From Litsea cubeba (taxonomy: Eukaryota; Streptophyta; Magnoliopsida; Laurales; Lauraceae): 64,000 nt of DNA. Below, one piece after another: positions 40,901 through 48,563 of the stretch (its first letter is position 1; each line of letters begins with the position of its first letter). The notes under the pieces are model-generated. The model did not search any database, had not been told where the DNA came from, and was given only the letters and a program-made list of their open reading frames with translations. Position numbers and translations under genes: made by a program. The stretch spans positions 35,495,342 to 35,559,341 of the forward strand of contig CM022944.1 in assembly GCA_012931725.1 (NCBI GenBank), in the 5' to 3' direction.

Positions 40901-42822
40901 TCGAACAAAATCCGGGCAAATTTGAAGAAAGAGCTGACGAAGGTATTTTTCTGGGTTACTCCTCTACTAGCAAGGCATATAGGTGTCTTAACAAAAGAAC
41001 CAGAAAAATCATAGAAAGTGCTGATGTGAGAATAGATGAGAATATTGAACCAAAGAATGCAAATCATAATGACAGTCCAGTTTATGAGGACTCGAGTGAG
41101 ATTGATGATGAGATGGCTGAATCTAATGATTCTGAGAAATCAAAGGATGACTCAGAAGATTCTACACCTAAGAAGCACAGCACTTGGGTAGAGCAACACC
41201 CTAAGGATCAAATCATTGGAGATCCTAAGGCAGGCGTTCAAACTAGACAAAGTGTAGTTAGCAATTACTCACTTGTGTCCACCATTGAACCCAAGACTGT
41301 GGCTGAAGCCAGTCTCGATGAAAGTTGGTTGAAATCTATGCATGAGGAGTTGGAGCAAATTGAGAAGAACTCCACATGGGAACATGTTCCTAGACCTACT
41401 GATAAGAATGTTATTGGTACTAAATGGGTCTTTCGGAATAAGCTGAATGAAGATGGTCAAGTCATTAGAAACAAAGCAAGGTTGGTTTGTAAAGGCTATG
41501 CTCAAGTTGAAGGCATAGATTTTGAAGAGACCTTTGCACCGGTGGCTCGTCTGGAAGCTATTCGTATGTTTCTTGCATTGGCAGCATACAAAACCTTCAA
41601 GGTATTTCAGATGGACGTAAAGTCAGCTTTCTTGAATGGTTTACTTGAAGAAGAGGTCTATATTGAGCAACCTGATGGTTTTCTCATCAGCAAAAATTCA
41701 GATCTAGTGTGCAAATTGAAAAAGGCTCTTTATGGACTGAAACAAGCGCCAAGGGCATGGTATGCAAGGCTGGATCTCTATCTCCGCAAGATCGGTTTTG
41801 GAAAAGGAATGGTTGATAGCAATCTGTATGTCAAAACTGAGTTAAGCAAACAGCTGGTTGTCATTGTTTATGTTGATGACATAATCTTTGGTGGCAATGA
41901 TGAGGAGATGTGCAGGAATTTTGCTGAAGAGATGAAGAAAGAATTTGAGATGTCAATGCTTGGAGAACTAAAGTTCTTTCTTGGTTTACAAGTTCAGCAG
42001 CTGAAGCATGGCATCTTCATATCACAAATGAAGTACATTAAGGAAATGCTGAAACGGTTCAATATGGAAGACAGCAAGCCAGTGAGCACACCAATGTCAA
42101 CGAACACGAAGCTTAGCAAAGATGATAAGGCCTCGTCCGTTGATCATACCACCTATCGCTCTATGATAGGAAGCTTGCTCTACTTAACTACTATAAGACC
42201 AGATCTTCTACAAGCAGTATGTATGGTTGCACGTTTTCAAGCAGCACCAACTGAAACGCACCTTACAGCAGTGAAAAGAATCTTTCGATATCTGAAAGGT
42301 ACTATGGAGCTTGGTATCTGGTATCCCAAAGGCAAATCCTTCACTCTTGTTGCATATTCTGATGCCGATTGGGCTGGATGCGTAGATGATCGCAAGAGTA
42401 CTAGCGGCGGCGCATTTTATCTTGGAGAAAGATTAGTTGCTTGGCATAGTAAGAAGCAAGACTCTGTATCCCTTTCGACAGCGGAAGCGGAATATATTGC
42501 AGCGGCAACTTGTTGTACGCAAGTGTTATGGATGCGGCAAATGCTCTCTGATCTAGGAGTTCCTACAACGGATCCTACGCCGATCCTATGTGACAACACG
42601 AGTGCAATTCATATATCTAAGAATCATGTTCAGCACTCTCGAACAAAGCATGTAGCAATTCGTTATCATTTTCTTAAAGATAAAGTTGCTGATGGAGAGG
42701 TCAAGTTGGAGTATGTTCCAACAACTGAGCAAGTGGCTGATATTTTCACGAAACCTCTGCCAAAGGAAGTCTTCGAGTATCTCCGGAAAAAGTTAGGAGT
42801 TACTCACTCTCCTAAACCATAG
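37963..42822 (+). CDS. gag-pol: Sirevirus gag-pol polyprotein, 1,619 aa, intact
   Basis: A single open frame; Met-5 (37975) is an alternative start. Gag N-terminus LFDGSNYSFWKIRM; first CX2CX4HX4C knuckle at residues 258-271; acidic and coiled-coil-like stretch about 315-430; two more knuckles at 514-527 and 552-565. Protease WVLDSGCSSH, catalytic Asp 616. Integrase zinc region from W740 (WHKRLGH), core Asp 807, Asp 870 and Glu 906, with exactly 35 residues between the last two. RT from about 1155, with Asp 1218 (QMDVKSAF) and YVDD at 1303-1306. RNase H with Asp 1467 (SDADWAGC) and the tail ADIFTKPL. No stop, frameshift or lost catalytic residue is seen. It packages, copies and integrates the element. 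Confidence 0.97.
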   Translation: MSNHMAVNTGNMKAPLFDGSNYSFWKIRMQAFIKSLGYDVWEAVRAGYNAATVPNDTASKKLADNDSKAQNALFSGLVDSELVKVIACKTAKEIWDKLQSIHEGDEKIKEAKLQTHRSQFESLRMEESENVDSYMQRVNEVTNDIRGLGEEIKEPVIVKKVLRSLLPRFDSKVSAIEEAKDLNAFSMDELHGSLTAYEMRIGKTSSSDKEAAFKVQKKAKETAGHDVDSDDDELEAQFVRKLKKGSNGKYKGKLPFKCFNCGGIGHFAAKCPLKEDNDNDSYAEKSKGNRNFRKRGKAKNFLCQQDDSTSETSDDDESTEALFMVTVEEEEELDPEEDEEAEVNLEEELIAALEELSMERKSSKKNLKLLHESESSIIALKTQVEEYKRMVEVLENQISIKKEEAMKLETEIARAKAENLENSKKLKALQAIEGTMKLDELLKVQRPAHFRFGLGFEKGESSKIAPPKKKELVKQVTAPSNSMKPTQPRKESIPVRKVMKTNQPQRRYKFYGYCFHCNMFGHKRADCKFYVRNSPFVTRNPFSILSSHKIECYMCHNYGHLARDCRLPIANKLQVEKKPKLVKAWRAKQSAESLKESLIVQTAFNAQKKTAPWVLDSGCSSHMTGDKEKFIKLQHYEGGSVKFGNNDGAKICGKGVIQLMANKIRSEEVLYVSGLRHNLLSVSQICDKGHEVLFTKNGFAIKKSSNGKTVATGSRTAGNLYTLSDGAEKTCLMSRTEESWLWHKRLGHLSFDNMSKICNSKAVRGMSKVEKPSNPICDSCQKGKQTRVMFKSKEHHSKKPLELVHTDLCGPMRTQSTNGDKYFMLCIDDYTRMTWVLFLKHKHQALDRFKVFKAQVENQLEKRIKILRSDRGGEFTSEEFTKYCEHHGIQRQYSAPRTPQQNGVVERKNRTVQEMARTMLSESKMADKYWKEAIHTAVYIQNRCLIRPHEDKTPYELWFGRKATVKHFKVFGSKCYIKRLEQNPGKFEERADEGIFLGYSSTSKAYRCLNKRTRKIIESADVRIDENIEPKNANHNDSPVYEDSSEIDDEMAESNDSEKSKDDSEDSTPKKHSTWVEQHPKDQIIGDPKAGVQTRQSVVSNYSLVSTIEPKTVAEASLDESWLKSMHEELEQIEKNSTWEHVPRPTDKNVIGTKWVFRNKLNEDGQVIRNKARLVCKGYAQVEGIDFEETFAPVARLEAIRMFLALAAYKTFKVFQMDVKSAFLNGLLEEEVYIEQPDGFLISKNSDLVCKLKKALYGLKQAPRAWYARLDLYLRKIGFGKGMVDSNLYVKTELSKQLVVIVYVDDIIFGGNDEEMCRNFAEEMKKEFEMSMLGELKFFLGLQVQQLKHGIFISQMKYIKEMLKRFNMEDSKPVSTPMSTNTKLSKDDKASSVDHTTYRSMIGSLLYLTTIRPDLLQAVCMVARFQAAPTETHLTAVKRIFRYLKGTMELGIWYPKGKSFTLVAYSDADWAGCVDDRKSTSGGAFYLGERLVAWHSKKQDSVSLSTAEAEYIAAATCCTQVLWMRQMLSDLGVPTTDPTPILCDNTSAIHISKNHVQHSRTKHVAIRYHFLKDKVADGEVKLEYVPTTEQVADIFTKPLPKEVFEYLRKKLGVTHSPKP

Positions 42823-43110
42823 GAGTTGTGCTTGAAAGGGGGAGCAATGCATTCATTGAATATCCTATTCGCTCCTCGGTTTGGTCCCTTTGGACTTGTT
42901 GTCAAAGGGGGAGAGATGTTATCCTATGATAGCAAGGAGAGATGTTATGCTATGAAAGCTAGGGAGAGATTGTTGAAAATGCACGGTTGTTATTTCAGAA
43001 TTTCAGAATTGGTTCCAAGTGAGTGTTGAAAAGAACTTGGAAGAGCTGCAAGCTGGAGTTGAAAGTGTTGAAGTTCCAATAGTGTTGCCAACAATTCCAA
43101 AGGGGGAGAT
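42823..43110 (+). promoter_or_regulatory. Sirevirus polypurine tract region with multiple tracts
   Basis: Three AAAGGGGGAG-type tracts lie between the stop codon and the LTR: 42834-42844 (followed by CAATG), 42904-42914 (followed by AGATG) and 43098-43110, the last abutting the LTR and serving as the real primer. Two shorter AGGGAGAGAT or AGGAGAGAT copies lie at about 42936 and 42960. Multiple tracts before the 3' LTR are a described Sirevirus trait. No ORF here is convincing. Confidence 0.85.
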
Positions 43111-44254
43111 TGTTGGAATTTGAGATGACTTGAAAGTCTTCTGAAGAATTTGAAGAATCAGTATCTCAAGTATTGATTTGAGTTGGAATTCTTGTCAACA
43201 CATTGTCATAAACATGATGATAATAAGCTGGTGTTGATAGAGCTGAAAAGAAGAAACAGAATTGAAACAGTCAGGAATTAAGAATTCCTGATGCAGAGCA
43301 CGCGGTCGACCGGGCTCTTCATGAGGTCGACCGAGAAAGAAGAAACCTGCAGAAAACAGTTTCAGGCACCTCCCAGTTATTTTCGTGACACAGTGTGTCT
43401 TCGGTCGACCGGGACTCTAGGATGTCGACCGAGCTCGAAATTGTCTGTTTTCCAGTCAGTGTTTTCGGTCGACCGAGCAAGCCATGATGTCGACCGAGCA
43501 CGGGAACCAGAGTTGCGCAGAATTAGAAGTTTTGCACGAAAATTCAGCACAGTTATCTATTTCGTTTGGGAATCTTTCTAAACGAATTGTAGCCCGTTTT
43601 GAATACAATTAAGGGTTATTAAAACCTATATAAAGGCATGCTTGGGTCGTTCATAAACACATCAGAAGAGACACCAGAAGAGAGAAAGAATAGAGAAGAG
43701 TTTGAGAGAGTTTTGGAGAGAAGAAGAGTGCTGGTGCTGTGTTGCTGTGTTGCTGCATTATCAGACGTTTTCTACAGCAATTGTGGACGAGATTATGCTC
43801 TAGAAGATGGTGATTCGTCCATGAGTTAAGTGTCTCTCTGTTTATGCTTTAATTTCAATTTGTAAGGGATTGAGAGAGAGAGAATTGTAGAGGGGAAGGG
43901 CTGTAGACAGAGTTTATTTCTATTCTGTTCTTACATCAAGTTGGTGCTTGGTGTTTAGGGTTTGGTGATCCTATCTGTTGGTGCAGATAAATTGTAAAGG
44001 GAGTCGGTGCTTCCTAGATAGTTGGTGCTATCTGAAACTAAGGGTTGGTGCTCTTTGTCGTTGGTGCGACTAAATAAGATTCAGATCTGTCCCGGATTGG
44101 TGTTCGGACAGTCTTTGAACCGTGGACGTAGCCTTTCGGTGAACCACGTTAAATCTGGTGTCATTGTGTGATTTGACTTGTTTTGTTGTTGAATTGGACC
44201 TGTTTTTAGAAATCACTGATTCACCCCCCCTCTCAGTGATCGCGGTATCCAACA
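43111..44254 (+). repeat. Sirevirus 3' LTR
   Basis: Starts directly after the last polypurine tract and ends GGTATCCAACA before the GTAGT duplication. It has the same layout as the 5' LTR: palindromes 43303-43496, TATA box near 43629. Confidence 0.95.
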
Positions 44255-44259
44255 GTAGT
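44255..44259. repeat. Sirevirus target-site duplication, right copy
   Basis: GTAGT, identical to 36759-36763. Confidence 0.95.
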
Positions 44260-44325
44260 TTGCTTCTGTTGAAGCATGATTTGGTGCTTGTTCTCATCGA
44301 AGGTAATGGTAAGCGATGCTGCCAT
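44260..44325 (-). pseudogene. gag: G1 gag start codon segment
   Basis: On the - strand, an ATG at 44325-44323 opens the frame MAASLTITFDENKHQ and reads about 24 codons to the Sirevirus target site. The same frame continues at 36758 on the other side of the Sirevirus. Removing one copy of GTAGT leaves the frame unchanged, so this is the beginning of the G1 gag ORF. Confidence 0.8.
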
Positions 44326-44739
44326 TGTTAGTTTTTTTCGAAAATTTTTCTGAAACAAGACTACATCCATTAGTAATCACTAGAATATAATGATCATAAA
44401 TGGGAAGTTCTATGGTTTCATCTTTTCAAATTGCTCGAGGGAGATGACCCAAGCAATATGAAGAAGGCAAGATGCCATAGAGGGTACAATTGTTCTGATC
44501 GCAGGTATGGTAAGCCCAGAATGAGCGTCCCAGTGACTGCTAGAAGCAATTGTGAACTTAAATTCGACTTATCGAGAAGCAAAGCTTGCTCGAGATAAGA
44601 AGAATATAAAGTTTGGAGTTACAGATGTGCCAGTCGCAATACAGTAGACCCTGAAAGGGTGTACTAGTACCGCTAGACACAAATGTTTTGAGACCGCATC
44701 CATGAGATGAGATTCTCTGTTTTGAAAGGTCAAAATTGG

Positions 44740-45040
44740 ATTCATCAGAGAGAGCAGATGGTATTCCAATCTGAACACGGGCTCAGCGATTTCCGCGAGC
44801 GCTAGTGCTCAGAAAGAAATGAACCATAATTTCTCGAATCTGAATCTAAAAATGACGAGTTTTTTTTTTTTTTTGAAAAGCCAATATCGGGTTCATCAAA
44901 GAGAGCAAAAGGCACTCCAATCTGAACACGGGCTCAGCGATTTCCGCGAGCGCCATTGCTCAGAAATGAGAAGACCAAGATTTCTCCAATCTAAACCCAA
45001 AATGACGGAAGTTTTTTTTTTTAAGATTTTGAAGATTTTT
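44740..45040. repeat. Leader repeat, older block (two copies, period 152)
   Basis: Copies start at 44740 and 44892: TTCATCAGAGAGAGC..., then AATCTGAACACGGGCTCAGC and GATTTCCGCGAGCGC. They resemble the younger block below (same order of CATCRRAGAGAR, GGCTCARC and GCRAGCGC motifs), so both come from one ancestral unit. Confidence 0.7.
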
Positions 45041-45185
45041 TTTTTAAAATCTTTTTTTTAATTATTTATTTTTTTTATTTTAAGATTTTTTTTTTCGAAA
45101 TTTTTTTTATTTTTTATTTTTTATTTTTTATTTTAAAATTTTTAATTTTTTTTTTAAATTTATTTTTCTTAAAAAAAATTTATTT
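45010..45185. repeat. A/T-only low-complexity stretch
   Basis: Runs of T and A with almost no G or C, within the leader of G1. Nothing else is recognised. Confidence 0.8.
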
Positions 45186-45435
45186 AAAAGACGAGTGAGT
45201 ACACATAGGCCTCCTAACCTGGTCTTATGAAATCTTGATTGATAGAATTGCCCCCAGGTAAGGGTAGGATTACTTAATGAACCCGTTTGGAGGACCCTTG
45301 CCTAGAACAGTCAAGCTGTCTCCACACTCTGGACAAGGCTTTTCTTTGAATCAACCATGATCAAAGAACACAGTTGGTTTAACCTTAGTGGTCTATGTCT
45401 TTTTTTTTTCTTTATATATATATTTTTTTATTTTT

Positions 45436-45892
45436 AATGAACTCATCGAAGAGAAACGATTGCCCAAAACCTTAGTCGAACAGGCTCAACATTTCTGCAA
45501 GCGCGATGAATGATAGGAACGGATCAAGGTTTCTCAATTTTGAATCCAAAATGAGAAATCTAATTTTATATATATATATATATTTTATTTTAATGAACTC
45601 ATCGGAGAGAAACGATGGCCCAAAACCTTAGTCGAACAGGCTCAACATTTCTGCAAGCGCGATGAACGATAGGAACGGATCAAGGTTTCTCAATTTTGAA
45701 TCCAAAATGAGAAATCTAATTTTTTGTTTTTTTTTATATATATTTTTTAGATCTTTAATGAACTCATCGAAGAGAAACGATGGCCCAAAACCTTAGTCGA
45801 ACAGGCTCAACATTTCTGCAAGCGCGATGAACGATAGGAACGGATCAAGGTTTCTCAATTTTGAATCCAAAATGAGAAATCTAATTTTTTTT
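45436..45892. repeat. Leader repeat, younger block (three copies, period 156-165)
   Basis: Copies start at 45436, 45592 and 45757, each beginning AATGAACTCATCG and running through CTTAGTCGAACAGGCTCAAC to TGAGAAATCTAATTTT. They are nearly identical, differing mainly in the AT run that joins them, so duplication was recent relative to the other block. Confidence 0.85.
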
Positions 45893-46104
45893 GTTTTTTT
45901 TTTTGAAAAGAGAAAGAGTGGAAATAAATTCAAAAAACTAGAAATTTCCAAAAAATCTCATCTCATTTTTTTTTAGATGCGGAATCCAACATAGGCCACC
46001 AATTATAAAGTAGGGAAGGAATCGAGAAAAGAAATATAAGCATAGAGCAAAATATATGATATGCAAATATTTCATTTCTAGCATTGTGTTCTCAAATAAA
46101 CGTA

Positions 46105-46122
46105 TCCCACCGAGTGGAGCCA
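46105..46122 (-). promoter_or_regulatory. G1 primer-binding site region
   Basis: On the - strand, TGGCTCCACTCGGTGGGA begins 3 nt after the end of the 5' LTR. TGG fits the CCA end of a tRNA. I could not identify the tRNA with certainty. Confidence 0.65.
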
Positions 46123-46397
46123 GCTTGATGGACCGCTCTCCTGCTCGGTTCTACCGAGGTCGGCGGACGTGGGAGTCCGTTGGGTCCGACCCTTTCGTAA
46201 CCGGGGGGCAGGGGCGTGCATCAATATTTTTGTTGTGTGGGTGTGCCAGATTTTCTATTTTACTTGGAATTGCAACTGGTGGTCCGGAGATCAACCTTCG
46301 CAAGTAAAAAGGAAATCAACTTCTTTCAAGTTTTTCATTGCACATATATTTAAGAAAAGAGACATTTTTCTTGGTTTGCCGTGAAAGGCGATTTTTT

Positions 46398-46472
46398 TGG
46401 CATTTATAGCCGATTTTGGCGTTTATAGCCGATTTTTGGCGTTTATAGCCGATTTTGGCGTTTATAGCCGAT
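46398..46472. repeat. GGCRTTTATAGCC array in the G1 5' LTR
   Basis: Four units of 20-21 bp, core GGCATTTATAGCC or GGCGTTTATAGCC, linker GATTTT or GATTTTT. They lie in the transcribed part of the LTR, about 500-570 bp downstream of the TATA box. Confidence 0.8.
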
Positions 46473-46970
46473 TTACAATCCTTATCAATAATGAAAGACA
46501 AGAGTTGTGATTTTTTTGTCTCTTTTGAAAAAATACAAACTACAATGAAAAGCAAGAAAAGGAGGATCTAACTTCTCAGGAGATTGTGGGGGACTCGTTT
46601 AGATTGACGGTCGCAAGCCATATGTGGGCTTCGCCATCAACCATGCAGATGAGAACAGAGGATGCTATTGATTCGCTTGGCTTGGCTATAACCTCAGGTT
46701 TTTAGAGGACAAAGACCAAAAAGAGGTCCTATGTCCAATAAAAAGCCGAGTACACGGGCTGAAAAGCCACGTCTAAGCCATTTGGAGGCAGAAGGAGAAG
46801 GCAAGGACCTTGGGGGGGGGTACCCCCAAGGGACTTTTGTCACCTTGTAGCGGTGGTCGGTGTAGGATTTCTGCAGAGTTTTCTCTCTTTTCCTTCTCTG
46901 AATTTCTGTGTTTTGTCTGTGTCTCTGTTTGTGATTTTTCTTCGATCCTTTCTTCTTGGAGAGCTCTCCT

Positions 46971-46977
46971 ATTTATA
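46971..46977 (-). promoter_or_regulatory. G1 5' LTR TATA box
   Basis: TATAAAT on the - strand within GCCTATAAATAGGAGAGC, conserved in all three Tat LTRs of the window. It is the promoter for G1 RNA. Confidence 0.75.
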
Positions 46978-48558
46978 GGCTTTTAGGTAGCCATTTAGGA
47001 GGGTTTATGGGCTTTTATTGTCATTAAGCCGCATAATGGGAGGAGTTACAGGATTTAAATCTTTATTTTGTAACTCCTTTTTCTTGGTTTCTGATTAGCC
47101 GGAGGAGACTGAGGGCATTTAATCGCCTTTAATCGCTATGATGGGAGGAGTTTCATGGGTCAAATGCCATGAATCTCTTGACTTGTAACTCCCGGATTCT
47201 TGCTTCTGATTGGTCCATCCAAAGAAATGGATTAATGACTGTAATAAAGCTAGTCAATTAATCGCATTAAGTGGTCGCCGAGCAGTTGAAGAGTCGCGGG
47301 CCGTGCCGCGTCTTTTGGGATTCTTCTGATAATGATCATCGATGGATCTTCATATAGATCGACATCGGATGACCATGTGACTTCAGGTATTGGTTGCCAA
47401 CAGCGGGTCAGTGCCATCTGTCCTGTCGATTTCTCGATCGGTCGGGTAGAGAGCACACTTTTTTTTTATTGACCGGGTGGCGATCAATGTTCTTTTTGAT
47501 ACTCTTGATGATTAACCCATGTTTTTTTACGGATGTCAGAGGATTTGGTGTCTCAAAAGTATGAATTTTGGAAACTACCAGAGGCTGGATGCTTCGAATC
47601 GCGAAAAAACGGCGAAAAGCGGGGTTTCCGGGGCCTTCCCGACGACCCTGGGCCAGGGTCGCAGGGGTCTGCGACCCTGGGGGGGTTTTCCCCCTTTTTA
47701 TCCCGTTTTGTTTCCGTTTTTGCTGTTTTTCGATTCTTTTTTCTTCTGTATTTTTCCTTGACATTTTTTTACCATTTATTGGCTTGATTTCCCTGTAGGA
47801 AACCTGATAAGAATCCTTGCATTTTGGTTTGCAAAGTTTCTAATTTCCTGAGAAAGCCGAAGACTTTGTCGCGCAGAGCTGCCGATTTTTCCGTCAGAAG
47901 CTGAAACTGGGTCAAACGATGTCGAAATGACCTGAAATTTGGTGTGAAGCCTCCTGAGCAATAAATAAGACCAACCATAGGATTTTTTTTGAGTTTTGAA
48001 GCCATTTGGGGTCCTATCACCAGTAGACTCGCTTTTGTCGCGATGAAGATGTCGCGGTTTGATGTGCGGTCAACCGATGTCCGATTAACTTGAAATTTGA
48101 CAGGGAACCCATTGGAGTCATTTTAAGATGATCAATAGGCTTTGTCCTGAAAACCATGGTCCTGGAGAGCTTTGTCTGCCGAGAGGCTTGATTTAGCTGT
48201 TCGAGGGTCGATGTAGGGTCAAACGTTGTCGGTTTGACTCGGAACTTGACGTGGAGCCTTTTGGATGTATTTTGAGACCATCCATCGGCTCTGATTGAAG
48301 ATTTGGTGTCTCCGATGCTTTCGCCGTCGAGAGCTCCTTTTTGGCTGTCGGAGAAGCGAAGTTAGGCCAAATGATTTTGAAAAGGCCCGAAACTTCTTGT
48401 GTACTCCTCTTTTGGCTGTCTTGAAGGATCTTGCAGTTTTTGTTTGATTCTGACAAGATTTGATTTTTTGGAAGTAGCCTTGCCTATTTATGGCAGGTTG
48501 CGACTTCATGTAGCTCTTTGGATCTTGAAGAGGCAAAGTGACATTTTTGGTGTCAACA

Positions 48559-48563
48559 CCCGG
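48559..48563. repeat. G1 target-site duplication, right copy
   Basis: CCCGG, identical to 16806-16810. Confidence 0.9.

Larger units (their letters stand above)
36764..44254 (+). mobile_element. Complete young Sirevirus (SIRE-type Ty1/copia)
   Basis: A 7,491-bp element with LTRs of 1,145 and 1,144 bp, 5-bp target duplications, PBS, one uninterrupted gag-pol frame and polypurine tracts. The LTRs differ, by eye, at three substitutions and one C-run indel (about 0.3 percent). Sirevirus features: a very long gag with three zinc knuckles and a coiled-coil region, a palindrome array in U3, and several polypurine tracts before the 3' LTR. There is no envelope-like ORF after pol; only about 290 bp separate pol from the LTR. 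It is inserted in codon 24 of G1 gag. All visible parts look functional, so recent activity is likely. Confidence 0.95.
44326..46104 (-). other. G1 5' leader
   Basis: An untranslated stretch between the primer site and gag. It contains two blocks of a ~156-bp repeat (44740-45040 and 45436-45892), a T/A-only stretch (about 45010-45185), and no coding region. Such long leaders are usual in Tat elements. Confidence 0.75.
16811..48558 (-). mobile_element. G1: Tat-type Ty3/gypsy element with nested insertions
   Basis: A 31.7-kb span, about 20.5 kb without its two insertions, on the - strand. From 5' to 3': LTR 48558-46126; primer site; leader with ~156-bp repeats; gag from 44325, interrupted by the Sirevirus; gag core; protease; G-patch-like and RT domains, interrupted by S; gypsy RNase H; second (archaeal-type) RNase H; integrase to 23988; repeat-rich 3' region; antisense gene 18760-22667; truncated 3' LTR 16811-18322. 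The dual RNase H and the antisense ORF beyond pol are hallmarks of the Tat group (Ogre/Retand/Grande-like). The shared 1.5 kb of the two LTRs differs by about 30 positions by eye, roughly 2 percent. Confidence 0.9.
46126..48558 (-). repeat. G1 5' LTR, full length (2,433 bp)
   Basis: On the - strand from TGTTGACACCAAAAATG (48558) to GCGGTCCATCA (46126). U3 contains four ~150-bp degenerate repeats (reference points 48389, 48242, 48092 and 47934) and one GC-rich inverted repeat (about 47640-47680). The TATA box is at 46971-46977. The transcribed part has a G-run hairpin (about 46808-46832) and the four-copy GGCRTTTATAGCC array (46398-46472). Confidence 0.9.

Noticed and set aside
47519..47798. 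Overlapping frames of 76-118 codons in the LTRs
   Set aside because: They cover the GC-rich inverted repeat of U3 on both strands, vary between LTR copies, and have no recognisable product.
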